From DASTFY01 sp963829955 (GTDB taxonomy: Bacteria; Actinomycetota; Acidimicrobiia; Acidimicrobiales; Ilumatobacteraceae), in contig CAWHKS010000004.1 of assembly GCA_963829955.1 (NCBI GenBank), positions 248,001 to 312,000 on the forward strand: a DNA stretch of 64,000 nt, in the 5' to 3' direction. Position numbers and translations under genes: made by a program. The notes below the pieces were generated by a model. The model was not told the origin of the DNA and made no database searches. It saw only the letters and a list, made by a program, of their open reading frames with translations. Position 1 is the first letter of the stretch, and each line of letters opens with the position of its first letter. Of this stretch, positions 1-8,182 are shown piece by piece.

Positions 1-346
1 CGCCGATCTCGTCCGGCCGGGCCACGACGCCGCCGAGCCGCCGCAGGATCGGCCCGATCGGTGCGATGTCAACGATCCCGGCGAAGCGGACGTTCCGCTC
101 CGTCGCCCGTCCGATGGCGGCAGCCACCAGGAGCGGGGTGGCACCGAGAGGGCGGCGATTGGCCACCAACAACGCCCCGCCGGTCGAGGGCACGTTCTCG
201 GCGCCGCCGACGGTGATCCTCCAGCGCAGGCGGGCCAACGACCGGGCCACGCCGACGAGGTCCCGGTCCATGCCCCACGGGTCGATCTCGTTGATCCCTG
301 CCGCCTGCCGGCGGGCGATCGTCGCCAGGTCGGCGGCGGGGCTCAC
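1..346 (-). CDS. PlsC-like acyltransferase, 3' end outside window (partial)
   Basis: Reads leftward from a GTG at 346 that overlaps the epimerase stop codon (GTGA) and runs off the left edge after 115 codons. The visible part contains INEIDPWGMD, then ENVPSTGGALLVANRR, which resembles the entry to the lysophospholipid acyltransferase (PlsC/LPLAT) fold, although the usual HxxxxD histidine is not evident here because NRRPLGATP takes that place. From family knowledge, mycobacteria carry the same galE2-like gene plus acyltransferase-like gene pair (Rv0501-Rv0502). Membrane lipid or glycolipid acylation is the inferred role. Assignment rests on a short N-terminal part, so the substrate is unknown. 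Confidence 0.6.
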   Translation of the reverse strand, partial: MSPAADLATIARRQAAGINEIDPWGMDRDLVGVARSLARLRWRITVGGAENVPSTGGALLVANRRPLGATPLLVAAAIGRATERNVRFAGIVDIAPIGPILRRLGGVVARPDEIG

Positions 347-1317
347 GCGGCCAGCTCCCCGGGCCGGAGGTGGATGACGGTGGCCCACTCGTAGAGCGCC
401 TGGACGACCTCGCGGGTCGTGAGCCGCGGCTCGACGCCCAAGGCCTCGAGCGCTCGGCTCCCGTCGGCGGTGCGCCCCCGGTGGAGGAGCTCGTGGATGT
501 GCTCGGGGATCGGAGCGCCGAAGGCGCTGGTGAGGATGCGGGCCAGCCGCCACTCGGGGCCGATGAGGGGCAGGGGCAGCCGTCCGCCGATGCGGACCGC
601 CTGGCTGGCGGTGATGGCGCCAGGCGAGACCACGTTCACCGGGCCGTCCACCCGCCTCGCCGCGGCAGCTACGAACGCGGCGGCGGCGTCCTGGTCGTCG
701 ATGACGGAGAAGGCCGGGTCGGCCAGCAGGCTCACCGGCACCGCAGGCAGCCGGAGCAGCCGGCCGAGCGGGCTGGGGACGTGGGGGCCGATCACAGGAG
801 CGAGCCGCAGCGCGGTGACGGGGACGTCGGCGGCTCGCCCGGCCTCACGGGCGATGCCCTCCATCTCGAGCAGCGAGCGCCCGAAGGGAGCTGTGGGATC
901 GGGCGTGACCGACTCGTCGGGCCGGGTCGCCGCCCCCCGCCGCCGCCCGTAGACGGCGATGCCGGAACGGACGGTGATGTGCTCCAGCGACGGGCACTCG
1001 GCGGCCGCGCCGAGGACGCCGACGGCGGCCGTGTGGGTCCAGGCCGCAGCGTCACCAGGATGCGCGCGGGCGTTGGGCTCCCAGACCGCGATGTGGACGA
1101 CGACGTGAGGATCGAAGTCGCGCACGATCTCGACCATCTTGCGACGGTCCTTCGGCTCTATCCGGTGGAAGGCCGCCGAGCGCAGCCGGCGGCGGGGCGG
1201 GTCGATGTCCAGACCGGAGACCTCACCCACCCAGCGCTCCTTCTCCAGCAGCGTGGCGACGAGCGAGCCCAGCTCGCTCCCCATACCGCTGACCAGGACT
1301 CGCGTGCCGCCGTTCAC
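343..1317 (-). CDS. NAD-dependent epimerase/dehydratase (extended SDR)
   Basis: The 324-aa protein begins with a Rossmann motif (VLVSGMGSELGSLVATLLE, residues 7-25), a little different from the usual TGxxGxxG, followed by an acidic LDIDPP at the end of beta-2 that would bind the NAD ribose. A VYGRRRG segment near residue 120 supplies the Tyr of the SDR active site, but the canonical YxxxK is not evident, so activity is uncertain. Length fits nucleotide-sugar epimerase-like proteins. It overlaps the downstream acyltransferase by GTGA and is probably cotranscribed with it. The mycobacterial galE2-type pair is the closest context known to me. A sugar-nucleotide substrate is inferred only from family. 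Confidence 0.75.
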   Translation of the reverse strand: MNGGTRVLVSGMGSELGSLVATLLEKERWVGEVSGLDIDPPRRRLRSAAFHRIEPKDRRKMVEIVRDFDPHVVVHIAVWEPNARAHPGDAAAWTHTAAVGVLGAAAECPSLEHITVRSGIAVYGRRRGAATRPDESVTPDPTAPFGRSLLEMEGIAREAGRAADVPVTALRLAPVIGPHVPSPLGRLLRLPAVPVSLLADPAFSVIDDQDAAAAFVAAAARRVDGPVNVVSPGAITASQAVRIGGRLPLPLIGPEWRLARILTSAFGAPIPEHIHELLHRGRTADGSRALEALGVEPRLTTREVVQALYEWATVIHLRPGELAA

Positions 1318-1393
1318 CGAGGCGTCACCGTAGCCCTTCGTTTCTTGACGGAACCTGTTGGCCGGTGTCGGACGGTCTCTTCCATCGCTTCCA

Positions 1394-2326
1394 TCAGAGC
1401 TCCGCCGGGTTGATCGCCTGGAGCTCCGCCACCCAGACGGGTCGGCTGGTCGTCACCGTCACGGGCGCCATGGGCCCGCCGCCGCAGCCGGGATCGCACT
1501 GCCAGCGCACGTCCCACTCGAGGCCCATCGTGAGCTGGTACGGGCCCCGCCCCGGCGCCACGTCGGAGGAGTGGCGGTACGTGTACGAGCAGTTCGTCGT
1601 CTGGGTGGTGTCCGGACGTCCGAAGTCGTACGCCACGCCCGGCCCGTCACACGCGACGGGGGCGTCGCCCGTTCCGGGATCCCAGGTCAGACGCTGTGGC
1701 ATCCCCACCGCGGTGACGGTGACGATGCCGGGGATCGAGGCCTCGGCCTGCACCGGACCCCAGGCTGCCGGGTCCACCCAGAGCCACGCCGGCATCTGCG
1801 TGATGAACGGGGCGTCCCGCTCCCCGCTCGGGGCGGCGCGCTGGGCAAGTACCGGGAACGGGACGGCGTCCCGGGCCCGCTGGCGGAGAGCGTCGATCAG
1901 CGAGGCGGGCGGACGCCCACCGACCGGCCACCAGACGAGCACGTCCCGACCGGCGTTGGCGGGACAGTGGGCCAGCGCCCACCGTGCGTCGGGATCGTCG
2001 CCGTAGTACTGGTCGGGGGCAGGCTCCGGAGGGTCGTCGTTGCCCTGGTACGAGTACGAGATGTGCCATGCCAGCAGCCCGTGAGCCGACAGCGAGCGGT
2101 ACGTGCACGGATCGTGCCCCGGCCCTCTGACGAAGGACTGCTCGGGCCCACCGCCCGACGGCCCCCCGTCAACCCCAGCGTCGACTTCGAGCCCTCCCGG
2201 CCCAGCGGAGGCATCGCCGCCGGAGCAGAGGCTGGCCGATGCACCGCCGTTCCGCTGCCGCCGGCGTGTGCCCGAAGCCACCAGCGGCGATCCGAGGATG
2301 CAGTGCGACTGCGTACAGCCTCGCAT
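1394..2326 (-). CDS. Secreted PKD-like protein of an actinobacterial lipoprotein-linked family; start uncertain
   Basis: The C-terminal two thirds looks like a real extracellular beta-sandwich protein: WLWVDPAAWGP, then VTVTAVGMPQRLTWDPGTGD, a Cys pair around VACDGPG and NCSYTYRHSS, then a strand-rich end at AELQAINPAEL. This layout (WLWV, TWDxGDG, CxGPG, CxHTY) matches a family I know beside small Thr-rich lipoprotein genes in actinobacteria. The N-terminal about 35 residues do not form a signal peptide, although the family is exported, so the start is doubtful or lies behind another frame change. The upstream lipoprotein gene overlaps the proposed ATG at 2326. Function unknown; a cell-surface role is inferred. 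Confidence 0.6.
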   Translation of the reverse strand: MRGCTQSHCILGSPLVASGTRRRQRNGGASASLCSGGDASAGPGGLEVDAGVDGGPSGGGPEQSFVRGPGHDPCTYRSLSAHGLLAWHISYSYQGNDDPPEPAPDQYYGDDPDARWALAHCPANAGRDVLVWWPVGGRPPASLIDALRQRARDAVPFPVLAQRAAPSGERDAPFITQMPAWLWVDPAAWGPVQAEASIPGIVTVTAVGMPQRLTWDPGTGDAPVACDGPGVAYDFGRPDTTQTTNCSYTYRHSSDVAPGRGPYQLTMGLEWDVRWQCDPGCGGGPMAPVTVTTSRPVWVAELQAINPAEL

Positions 2327-2898
2327 GGCCCGTCACCGCCGGTGAGCCAGTCCTCGACGCGCCACCCGTCGGTGGACGCACGAGCAGCAGCTCGGTGACG
2401 CCGGGTCGGTCCGGTGGTCCGCACCACGACGATCCCATCGGCGTTGAGCAGCGACGTCGCTGCCGTGTGCACGTCGAGAACTGCTGCGTGGTCGCGGTCG
2501 CGGAAGATCGACCGGTCAGCATCCGTTCCCGTCGACCGATGCCATCTGTGCGCTCGCCGAAGCTCGCCATCGTGCGACCTGATCTGTCCCACCGCTGCTG
2601 CTGGAGGCCAGTGGTCGTCGCCGCGATCTCGGGATGGTCGGGGTTCGGAGGGTCTGCCGGTCACCACGAGCATCCGGAAGAACCGGTCGTGGAGAGCTCG
2701 GATGTCGGCTTCGTCTTGCTGTTGTGGACTCAGCGTGGTCGTGGGCGCGCTGGTCGTGCTCGGTGCGGCGGTGGTCGACGGTGTCGTGGACGGGGCGGTG
2801 GCCGTGGTCCGAGGGGCGGTGTCCTCGACATCACCCGAGCATGCAGCCAGTGCGAACAGGCAACAGCCTGCGAGGGCGGCGCGCGCCACTGCACCCAT
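2314..2898 (-). CDS. Thr/Ser-rich lipoprotein with internal frame changes
   Basis: An ATG at 2898 starts a clear lipoprotein signal: a hydrophobic stretch ending in the lipobox LAAC (Cys20), then a low-complexity Thr/Ser/Ala linker (residues 28-57) and a conserved-looking DEADIRALHDRFFRMLVVTG. At about 2651-2659 the frame breaks: removing one base restores DPPNPDHPEIAATTTGLQQQ in the next frame. Further on, DHAAVLD and DGWRVEDWLTGGDGPCE are back in the original frame, so a second change must lie around 2500-2590. The open frame continues past 2314 without stop but is not credible there. It would be anchored to the outer face of the membrane. The end coordinate is approximate. Confidence 0.55.
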
Positions 2899-3064
2899 CT
2901 GGTCTTCCTCCTGCCTTGTCCGCCTGCAATCGGGCGGTCCGGCACTAGTGAGTGCCTGAGGACCACCGAATCGGAAACGCCGTCGGGTCGCCGTTCCGCC
3001 GTCGCCCGCCGACGCGTGTCCAAGGTTACCGGCGGGCGGCGGGCCCCGACCGGCGGCTTCGGCC

Positions 3065-4198
3065 TCACGCGACCTGCAACACGGGCGGTGGTCGCTCCCT
3101 TCGCCTCTCGAGCTGCAGCCGACCGTCGCCCTGGTCCACGAGCGCGTGCGTTCTCTCCTGGCGGTGGACGAGGTGGTGATGGTGCCAGCAGAGGAGCCCG
3201 AGCCGAGCGAGGTCGGTCCGCCCGCCGCACCACCACGGATCGAGGTGGTGCACGTCGCACGCCCACGGAGGCGCGGCGCAGCCCGAGTAGCGGCAGTGAC
3301 GGTCCCGGTGGATGACCGCTCGGGCCTGGGCTGGTGAGATGGATCGGGTCGCCCGGCCGACGTCGAGGGGCTGGGAAGCCGGATCCGTGATCATCCGGAC
3401 GATGGACGCGTCGCAGGCGAGGGCGCGGGCGGCGCCGCCGGTGAGATACGCGCCGGAATCAAGCCGGGCCGGACGGCCGGCGTCACTGGCCAGCGCCGAA
3501 GCATCGAGCGTCACCACCACCGTGGGACGGCCCTGCCGGCGGACCGGCACGTCGGCATGGTCGAGGTAGTGACGGCAGACCGCCACCAGACCATGAGCCC
3601 GCCGTTCGTTCCAGGGGAGCTCACGGAGACCGAGCGTGTCGGCGGCCGTGTCGATCGCCACCTTGACCCACTCGAAACCTTCGGTGTCCAGCGTGGCCTC
3701 GAGGCGCCCGCCACCGGGATGGGACGTGATGGCCACGCTGGGCTCGATCTCGGGTGGCGTTCCCTGCTCGTGGTGCCATCGGTCGACACGGCGGGCGACA
3801 TCCTCGACGGTCATGGTCTTGGCGGCTTCCACGAGCTGGGCCTGTTGATCGGGATCGGCGGCGCGGGCCCGGGCCAGCTCCGACGCCTTGGCGCGCGAAA
3901 GGGTCCCGTCGCCCAGCGCCCGGTCGACGGCAGGCATGGCGGCGACGGTGGCCGCCAGCTCGATCTCCGTGCGGGCCCGGCCGCGGCGTTCGGCTCCCTT
4001 CCACGCCAGCCACGACGCCGCATCCCGTGCGCCGTCGACCCGGAAGGCCTGACGAGCCTCGACTGCCGCGAGGACGCGCAGCCGGGCCGCATCCAGCCGA
4101 GGCCACCATCCGAGCAGCGAGGTGGCCAGCGCCACGAGGGCGCGGTCATCCAGTCCGTCGAGCGCGTCGGAAGAGCACTGCGCCACGAGATCGTCCAT
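3065..4198 (-). CDS. DUF222 / HNH endonuclease domain protein (13E12-repeat type)
   Basis: The product of 377 aa starts at the ATG at 4198, chosen because GGCGGAG lies 8 nt upstream; in-frame ATG at 4219 lacks a ribosome site. Residues 1-270 form a helical DUF222 domain (LVALATSLLGWWPRLDAARL, VLAAVEARQAF, then ARARAADPDQQ). The C-terminus has an HNH nuclease core: HRDRHCRYSGCAAPPWACD, VHHLDPWWCGGRTDLARLGL and LCWHHHHLVH, with paired Cys and His for metal. Such proteins are mobile-like, often multicopy genes in actinobacteria. A LexA-type box lies about 35 bp upstream, fitting the known damage-inducibility of mycobacterial 13E12 genes. Cellular role unknown. Confidence 0.88.
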   Translation of the reverse strand: MDDLVAQCSSDALDGLDDRALVALATSLLGWWPRLDAARLRVLAAVEARQAFRVDGARDAASWLAWKGAERRGRARTEIELAATVAAMPAVDRALGDGTLSRAKASELARARAADPDQQAQLVEAAKTMTVEDVARRVDRWHHEQGTPPEIEPSVAITSHPGGGRLEATLDTEGFEWVKVAIDTAADTLGLRELPWNERRAHGLVAVCRHYLDHADVPVRRQGRPTVVVTLDASALASDAGRPARLDSGAYLTGGAARALACDASIVRMITDPASQPLDVGRATRSISPAQARAVIHRDRHCRYSGCAAPPWACDVHHLDPWWCGGRTDLARLGLLCWHHHHLVHRQERTHALVDQGDGRLQLERRRERPPPVLQVA

Positions 4199-4231
4199 CG
4201 TCGATGCTCCGCCGATCATGGAACCAGGATA

Positions 4232-4249
4232 TACGAACATACGTTCGTA
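4232..4249 (-). promoter_or_regulatory. LexA/SOS-box-like inverted repeat
   Basis: TACGAACATACGTTCGTA has perfect 7-bp arms (TACGAAC / GTTCGTA) round a 4-bp centre and its core matches the Gram-positive/mycobacterial SOS box CGAACRNRYGTTYG. It lies 34 bp before the chosen start of the DUF222-HNH gene and also upstream of nothing else, since nadC ends on the other side. LexA repression of that gene is inferred. Confidence 0.75.
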
Positions 4250-4271
4250 GTCAAGCGCGAAGGTCAGAAAC

Positions 4272-5141
4272 CTATCGGCCGAGGTCGAGGCCGATGTCGA
4301 AGGCGGGGGCCGACTGGGTGATGGCGCTGGTCGACAGGAGGTCTGCTCCCGCCGCCGCATACGCCGGTGCCGCCGCCAGCGTGATCCCGCCCGACACCTC
4401 GACCAGCGCCCGGCCGGCCACGGCGGCCACCGCGGCGGCCACCATCGACGGCTCCATGTTGTCGCACATGATGATCGTCGCTCCCGCTGCAGCCGCCTCC
4501 TTCACCTGGTCCAGGTCGTCGCACTCGACCTCGATTGTCCGCGCCGGCCAGCGTCGCCGCGCCAGCTCCACCATCGCCGTGATGGAGAGCCCAGCCAAGT
4601 GATTGTCCTTCACGAGCACCATGTCCGACAGCGAGCCCCGGTGGTTGACGCCGCCTCCCGCGCGCACGGCCGCCTTCTCCAGAGCGCGCAACCCGGGCAG
4701 GGTCTTGCGCGTGTCCCACACCTGCGTCTGCGGGTTGGCCGCGGCGACGGCATCGACCAACCGGCGCGTCGCCGTCGCCACGCCCGACAGGTGGCAGAGG
4801 AAGTTGAGCGCCGTGCGCTCGGCGGTGAGCACGGACGCCAGCGATCCTGCGACGACGCCGAGATGGTCGCCGGGCGCGACACGGTCGCCGTCGACCCGCA
4901 GCCACTCGACCTCGATGCCGGGGTCGACCTGGCGGAACGTCTCCGCCGCGCAGGCCCTCCCGGCCAGCACACCCTCCTGCCGACCCGTCAGCGATGCAAC
5001 GACGCGCGCCGACGACGGCAGCAACGCCGCCGTGATGTCACCCAGCGGCCCGAGGTCCTCGGCCAGTGCCCTGCGCACGGCCTCCTCCACCGCGACACGC
5101 GGCGGATCATGCGGCGAGGCGTGCTGACCGTGCGAGCTCAC
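4272..5141 (-). CDS. nadC: Nicotinate-nucleotide pyrophosphorylase (quinolinate phosphoribosyltransferase)
   Basis: Converts quinolinate and PRPP to nicotinate mononucleotide, CO2 and PPi, the third step of de novo NAD synthesis in the cytoplasm. The family signatures are plain: EDLGPLGDITAALL near the N-terminus, the ERTALNFLCHLSGVAT helix, the substrate-binding WDTRKTLPGLRALEKAAVR with GGGVNHR, VEVECDD, and the C-terminal VSGGITL phosphate loop. Length of 289 aa is normal. I choose the GTG at 5141 because it overlaps the nadB stop as GTGA; an in-frame TTG at 5147 is also possible. It is the last gene of a leftward run coming from folate and nadB genes. Confidence 0.95.
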   Translation of the reverse strand: MSSHGQHASPHDPPRVAVEEAVRRALAEDLGPLGDITAALLPSSARVVASLTGRQEGVLAGRACAAETFRQVDPGIEVEWLRVDGDRVAPGDHLGVVAGSLASVLTAERTALNFLCHLSGVATATRRLVDAVAAANPQTQVWDTRKTLPGLRALEKAAVRAGGGVNHRGSLSDMVLVKDNHLAGLSITAMVELARRRWPARTIEVECDDLDQVKEAAAAGATIIMCDNMEPSMVAAAVAAVAGRALVEVSGGITLAAAPAYAAAGADLLSTSAITQSAPAFDIGLDLGR

Positions 5142-6797
5142 GAGCAATCGATTCCGTGGGCGACCAGGCGGACCCGAAGCGCCGGGTCGGTGTCGGGGAA
5201 GTCCTCACGGGTGTGGCAGCCGCGGCTCTCCTCACGAACCTGCGCGGCCGCCAGCAACGCCCACCCCACCGTGGCCAGGTTGCGCAGCTCCTCGCGCGGT
5301 CGGCCCGCCGGCAGGGCGTCGACCTCGGCCAGCGTCGCCGCGACGACCTCGCCGGTCCCCGTCAACGACTTCGCATCACGCAGCACTCCCGCACCACGCG
5401 TCATCGCCCGCTGCAGCCCGTCCCGCAGCACGGTCGCCGACCCACCCGCTGACCCGCCCGCCGAGCCAGCCGCGGACGACCCGCCCGCCGCCGACCCCGC
5501 GGACAACCCCGCGAGCGGCGCGGGCACCGTGACCTTCCGCCCGCCGATCTCGCCGTGGCCGAGCGGGGTCTCGCCCTCGTCGATCACCGAACGCATGGCA
5601 CCGGTGGCCGCCGGGCCGTCGACGCCCCGCCCGATCGCCTCGATGACCCGCGGCCCGAAGACCATGCCCTCCAGCAGTGAGTTGCTGGCCAGGCGGTTGG
5701 CGCCGTGCACCCCCGTGCACGCCACCTCGCCCGCCGCCCACAGCCCGGGCAGCGACGACGCGCCGTTGAGGTCGGTGACGATCCCCCCGCAGTGGTAGTG
5801 GGCGGCCGGCGCGATGGGCAGGTAGTCCGTGGTGGGGTCGAGGCCGGCGCCCCGCAGGTCGGCCGTGATGGTCGGGAAGCGCTCGTCGAAACCCTCGAGC
5901 CCGGTGGCGTCGAGGAGCATGTGGTCGGCGTCCTCCTCGAGCATCTTGCGGGTGATGGCGCGCGCCACGACGTCGCGCGGCTGCAGCTCGTCCACGAAGC
6001 GCTTGCCGTCGTGATCGCGGATGAGCGCGCCGTGACCGCGGAGCGCCTCGGACAGCAACGGCCGCGGCATCCGCGGGCTCAACAGCGCGGTCGGGTGGAA
6101 CTGCATGAACTCGATGTCGGCGCAGGTGACACCGGCCCGCAGCGCCATCGCCAGCCCGTCACCCGTCGACTGGACCGGGTTCGTGGTGGCGGCGAACAGC
6201 TGGCCCGCCCCGCCGGTGGCGAGGAGAACATGGCGCGACCGGATCTCGTGGACTTCGCCGGCCGGTCCCATGGCGACGATGCCGACGCAGCGACCATCGG
6301 CGACGAGCAGATCGAGGGCGAACCACTGCTCCCAACAGGCGACCGCCGTCGCCCGCACCTCGTCGACCAGCGCGCGCTCGATCTCGGCGCCCGTGGCCGC
6401 GCCCCGCGTGGACGATGCGGGGCAGCGAGTGCCCACCTTCGCGGGCGAGCTGCAGCTGACCCTCGCGGTCCCGGTCGAACATCGCCCCCATGGCGATGAG
6501 CTCGTTGACGCGGCCCGGGCCCTCGTCGACGAGCGCCCGCACGGCGTCGACATCGCACAGTCCGGCGCCGGCCGACAGCGTGTCGGCGAGGTGGAGATCG
6601 GTCGTGTCGGGGTCGCCCCCCAGCACGGCCGCCACGCCTCCCTGCGCCCAGCGGGTGGCGGCCTGCGACAGGTCGGACTTCGTCAACACGCCCACGCGCA
6701 GCGCCAGTTCGTCGGCGGCCCGTACGGCGGCCGAGAGCCCGGCCACACCGCTGCCCAGGACCAGCAGGTCCAGCTCGTCGGCCCCCAGCCACGTCAT
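5138..6797 (-). CDS. nadB: L-aspartate oxidase, apparent +1 frameshift
   Basis: FAD enzyme that oxidises L-aspartate to iminoaspartate for NAD synthesis. The N-terminal frame (from ATG 6797) has the FAD motif VLGSGVAGLSAAVRAA, TKSDLSQAATRWAQGGVAAV, and ends in the family hallmark HSLPRIVHAG. At 6401-6406 the frame must change: the expected ATGAEIERALVDEVRA continues in the next frame and runs through MQFHPTAL, SEALRGHGALI, the AAHYHCGGIVTD active-site region and GANRLASNSLLEG to the stop at 5138. Removing one C in the GGGGC run restores a protein of normal length. Possible sequencing error; if real the gene is broken. The C-terminal half has an unusual Ala/Gly/Ser-rich insertion near 5400-5510. 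Confidence 0.88.
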
Positions 6798-6815
6798 CGC
6801 GCGAGCCCGAGTCCT

Positions 6816-7290
6816 TCAGCGGCCGGACAGCGTGTCGAGCTCGCCGAGCCGTTGTACGCCCAGATGGTCGAACCGGTCCTCCCAGCCGGCCTCGACCAGG
6901 TCGGGCGCCAGATCGCGCAGCGGCGCGAGCACGAAGGGACGTTCGGTCATGCCGCGGATGGGGCAGGACAAGACCGGGTTCGTCGACCGTCACCCCGTCC
7001 AGCCACAGCACGTCGACGTCGAGTGTGCGTGGCCCCCAGTGCACCACGCGCTTGCGGGTGGCCTTCTCCTCCAGGCGGTGGCACAGCTCCAGCAGCTCCC
7101 ACGCGTCGAGATCGGTCTCGATGTGCACGACCATGTTGAGGTAGGGACCCTGACCGTCAGGTCCGCCGACGGGATCGGTCTCGTAGACGGGCGACACGGC
7201 GATGAGATCGGGCATCATCGCCACTGCGTCCTGCAGGTAGCGGACCCGGTCGCCGAGATTGGACCCCAGGGCCAGAAGTGCCCGCGTCAC
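6816..7290 (-). CDS. folK: 2-amino-4-hydroxy-6-hydroxymethyldihydropteridine pyrophosphokinase, apparent frameshift
   Basis: Transfers pyrophosphate from ATP to 6-hydroxymethyl-dihydropterin, the step just before FolP. Signatures are LALGSNLGDR at the N-terminus, SPVYETDPVGGPDGQGPYLN, and the HPPK motif WGPRTLDVDVLWLDG followed by LVLPHPR. Immediately after HPR, near 6951-6956, the frame breaks: dropping one base yields MTERPFVLAPLRDLAPDL and a stop at 6816, exactly the family ending. GTG start at 7290 overlaps the folB stop (GTGA). The break falls in a GC-rich CGCGGC stretch and is probably an inserted base in the sequence rather than a dead gene. Confidence 0.9.
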
Positions 7291-7652
7291 GGCCGCCGCC
7301 TCGTGATGGTGACCGCGCTGGTGACGAGGTCGGCGGGGATGGGTGGACGAAGCTTCCGGACGCTCACGGTCGTGCCCTCGATGCGGGGATCGGCGGCCAG
7401 CAGCTCCTCGGCGATGCGCTCAGCCACGCGCTCCAGCAACAGGTGCGGCTCGTCGGACACCACGCGCTGGGCGAGGATCGTGAGGTAGCCGTAGTCCACC
7501 GTGTCGTCGAGCGAGTCGGATGCGCCCGCAGCAGCGATGTCCAGCTCCACGTCGAAGTCGACCTCGAACGGTTGCGGCCGCTCCTGCTCTTCCGGATTGA
7601 CGCCGATGAGGCCGAGGGCGCGCAGCCCCCGGATCTCGATGCGGTCCGGCAT
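7287..7652 (-). CDS. folB: Dihydroneopterin aldolase
   Basis: Cleaves 7,8-dihydroneopterin to 6-hydroxymethyl-dihydropterin plus glycolaldehyde in folate synthesis. The 121-aa product matches the small FolB subunit size. It has IEIRGLRALGLIGVNPEEQ with the substrate Glu region, the typical DDTVDYGYLT motif, and LLLERVAERIAEELLA leading to VRKLRPPIP with the catalytic Lys. Homo-octameric tunnel-fold enzyme in other bacteria. It sits 11 bp after the pseudophosphatase-like gene and overlaps folK, so folP, this gene and folK are probably one transcript. Confidence 0.95.
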   Translation of the reverse strand: MPDRIEIRGLRALGLIGVNPEEQERPQPFEVDFDVELDIAAAGASDSLDDTVDYGYLTILAQRVVSDEPHLLLERVAERIAEELLAADPRIEGTTVSVRKLRPPIPADLVTSAVTITRRRP

Positions 7653-7663
7653 GGGGGCGCACG

Positions 7664-8182
7664 CTACTTGCGGTCAGGAGAGAGCTCACCCGCGAGTTGC
7701 ACGAGGCTGCGCCCGAAGGGGTCGAGCTGCTTGCCGCTGATGCGCTCGATCAAGGTGATCGACTGCGGGCCGTCCGTCACCAGGCCGGCCCAGCGGATGT
7801 ACCCGCCGACGAGGCCGATCAGCCGGTCGCCCATCTCCTCCCCGTGCACGATCACCTTCGTGCCGTCGGAGAGGAGCCCGTGCACCTCGGGATAGAAGGC
7901 CTTCAAGTACGCCGAGGGTTCGTCGGCGGCGGTGAAGGGACGGTGCCGGTAGACCACGCCGAGCTCGTCGTAGTTGTGGAGGTTGTAAGGCGGGGCGATG
8001 ATCGAGATCACGCAGCCGAAGCCCTGCTCGCGGATCCAGATGATCTCCTCCTGCCGGCGGACGCGGCGGTGGTTCTCGCCGAACCCACCGGGGCGCTCGC
8101 ACACCGCCAACTGGTCCTTGATGAACCAGGTGAAGTTGCGCGGCTGGATGCCGAGGGCCCACTTTCCCCGGAGCTTCGCCAT
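7664..8182 (-). CDS. Dual-specificity-phosphatase-like protein lacking the catalytic cysteine
   Basis: This 172-aa protein starts with ATGA overlap on the folP stop. Its architecture resembles a tyrosine/dual-specificity phosphatase: NFTWFIKDQLAVCERPGGFG, then a helix and GFGCVISII, YNLHNYDELGVVYRHRPF, and finally the loop KVIVHGEEMGDRLIGLVGGY. The loop has the spacing of the HCx5R phosphatase signature, but the nucleophilic Cys is Gly (HGEEMGDR). It is therefore likely to be a pseudophosphatase that binds phosphate or nucleotide without hydrolysis, or a different enzyme on that fold. Being embedded between folP and folB suggests a link to pterin phosphate handling, such as the poorly known dihydroneopterin triphosphate dephosphorylation step; that is inference. 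Confidence 0.65.
   Translation of the reverse strand: MAKLRGKWALGIQPRNFTWFIKDQLAVCERPGGFGENHRRVRRQEEIIWIREQGFGCVISIIAPPYNLHNYDELGVVYRHRPFTAADEPSAYLKAFYPEVHGLLSDGTKVIVHGEEMGDRLIGLVGGYIRWAGLVTDGPQSITLIERISGKQLDPFGRSLVQLAGELSPDRK

Noticed and set aside
6079..7290. 403-codon frame continuing folK into nadB
   Set aside because: After PHPR the product is Arg-rich nonsense, while the correct FolK ending is in the next frame.
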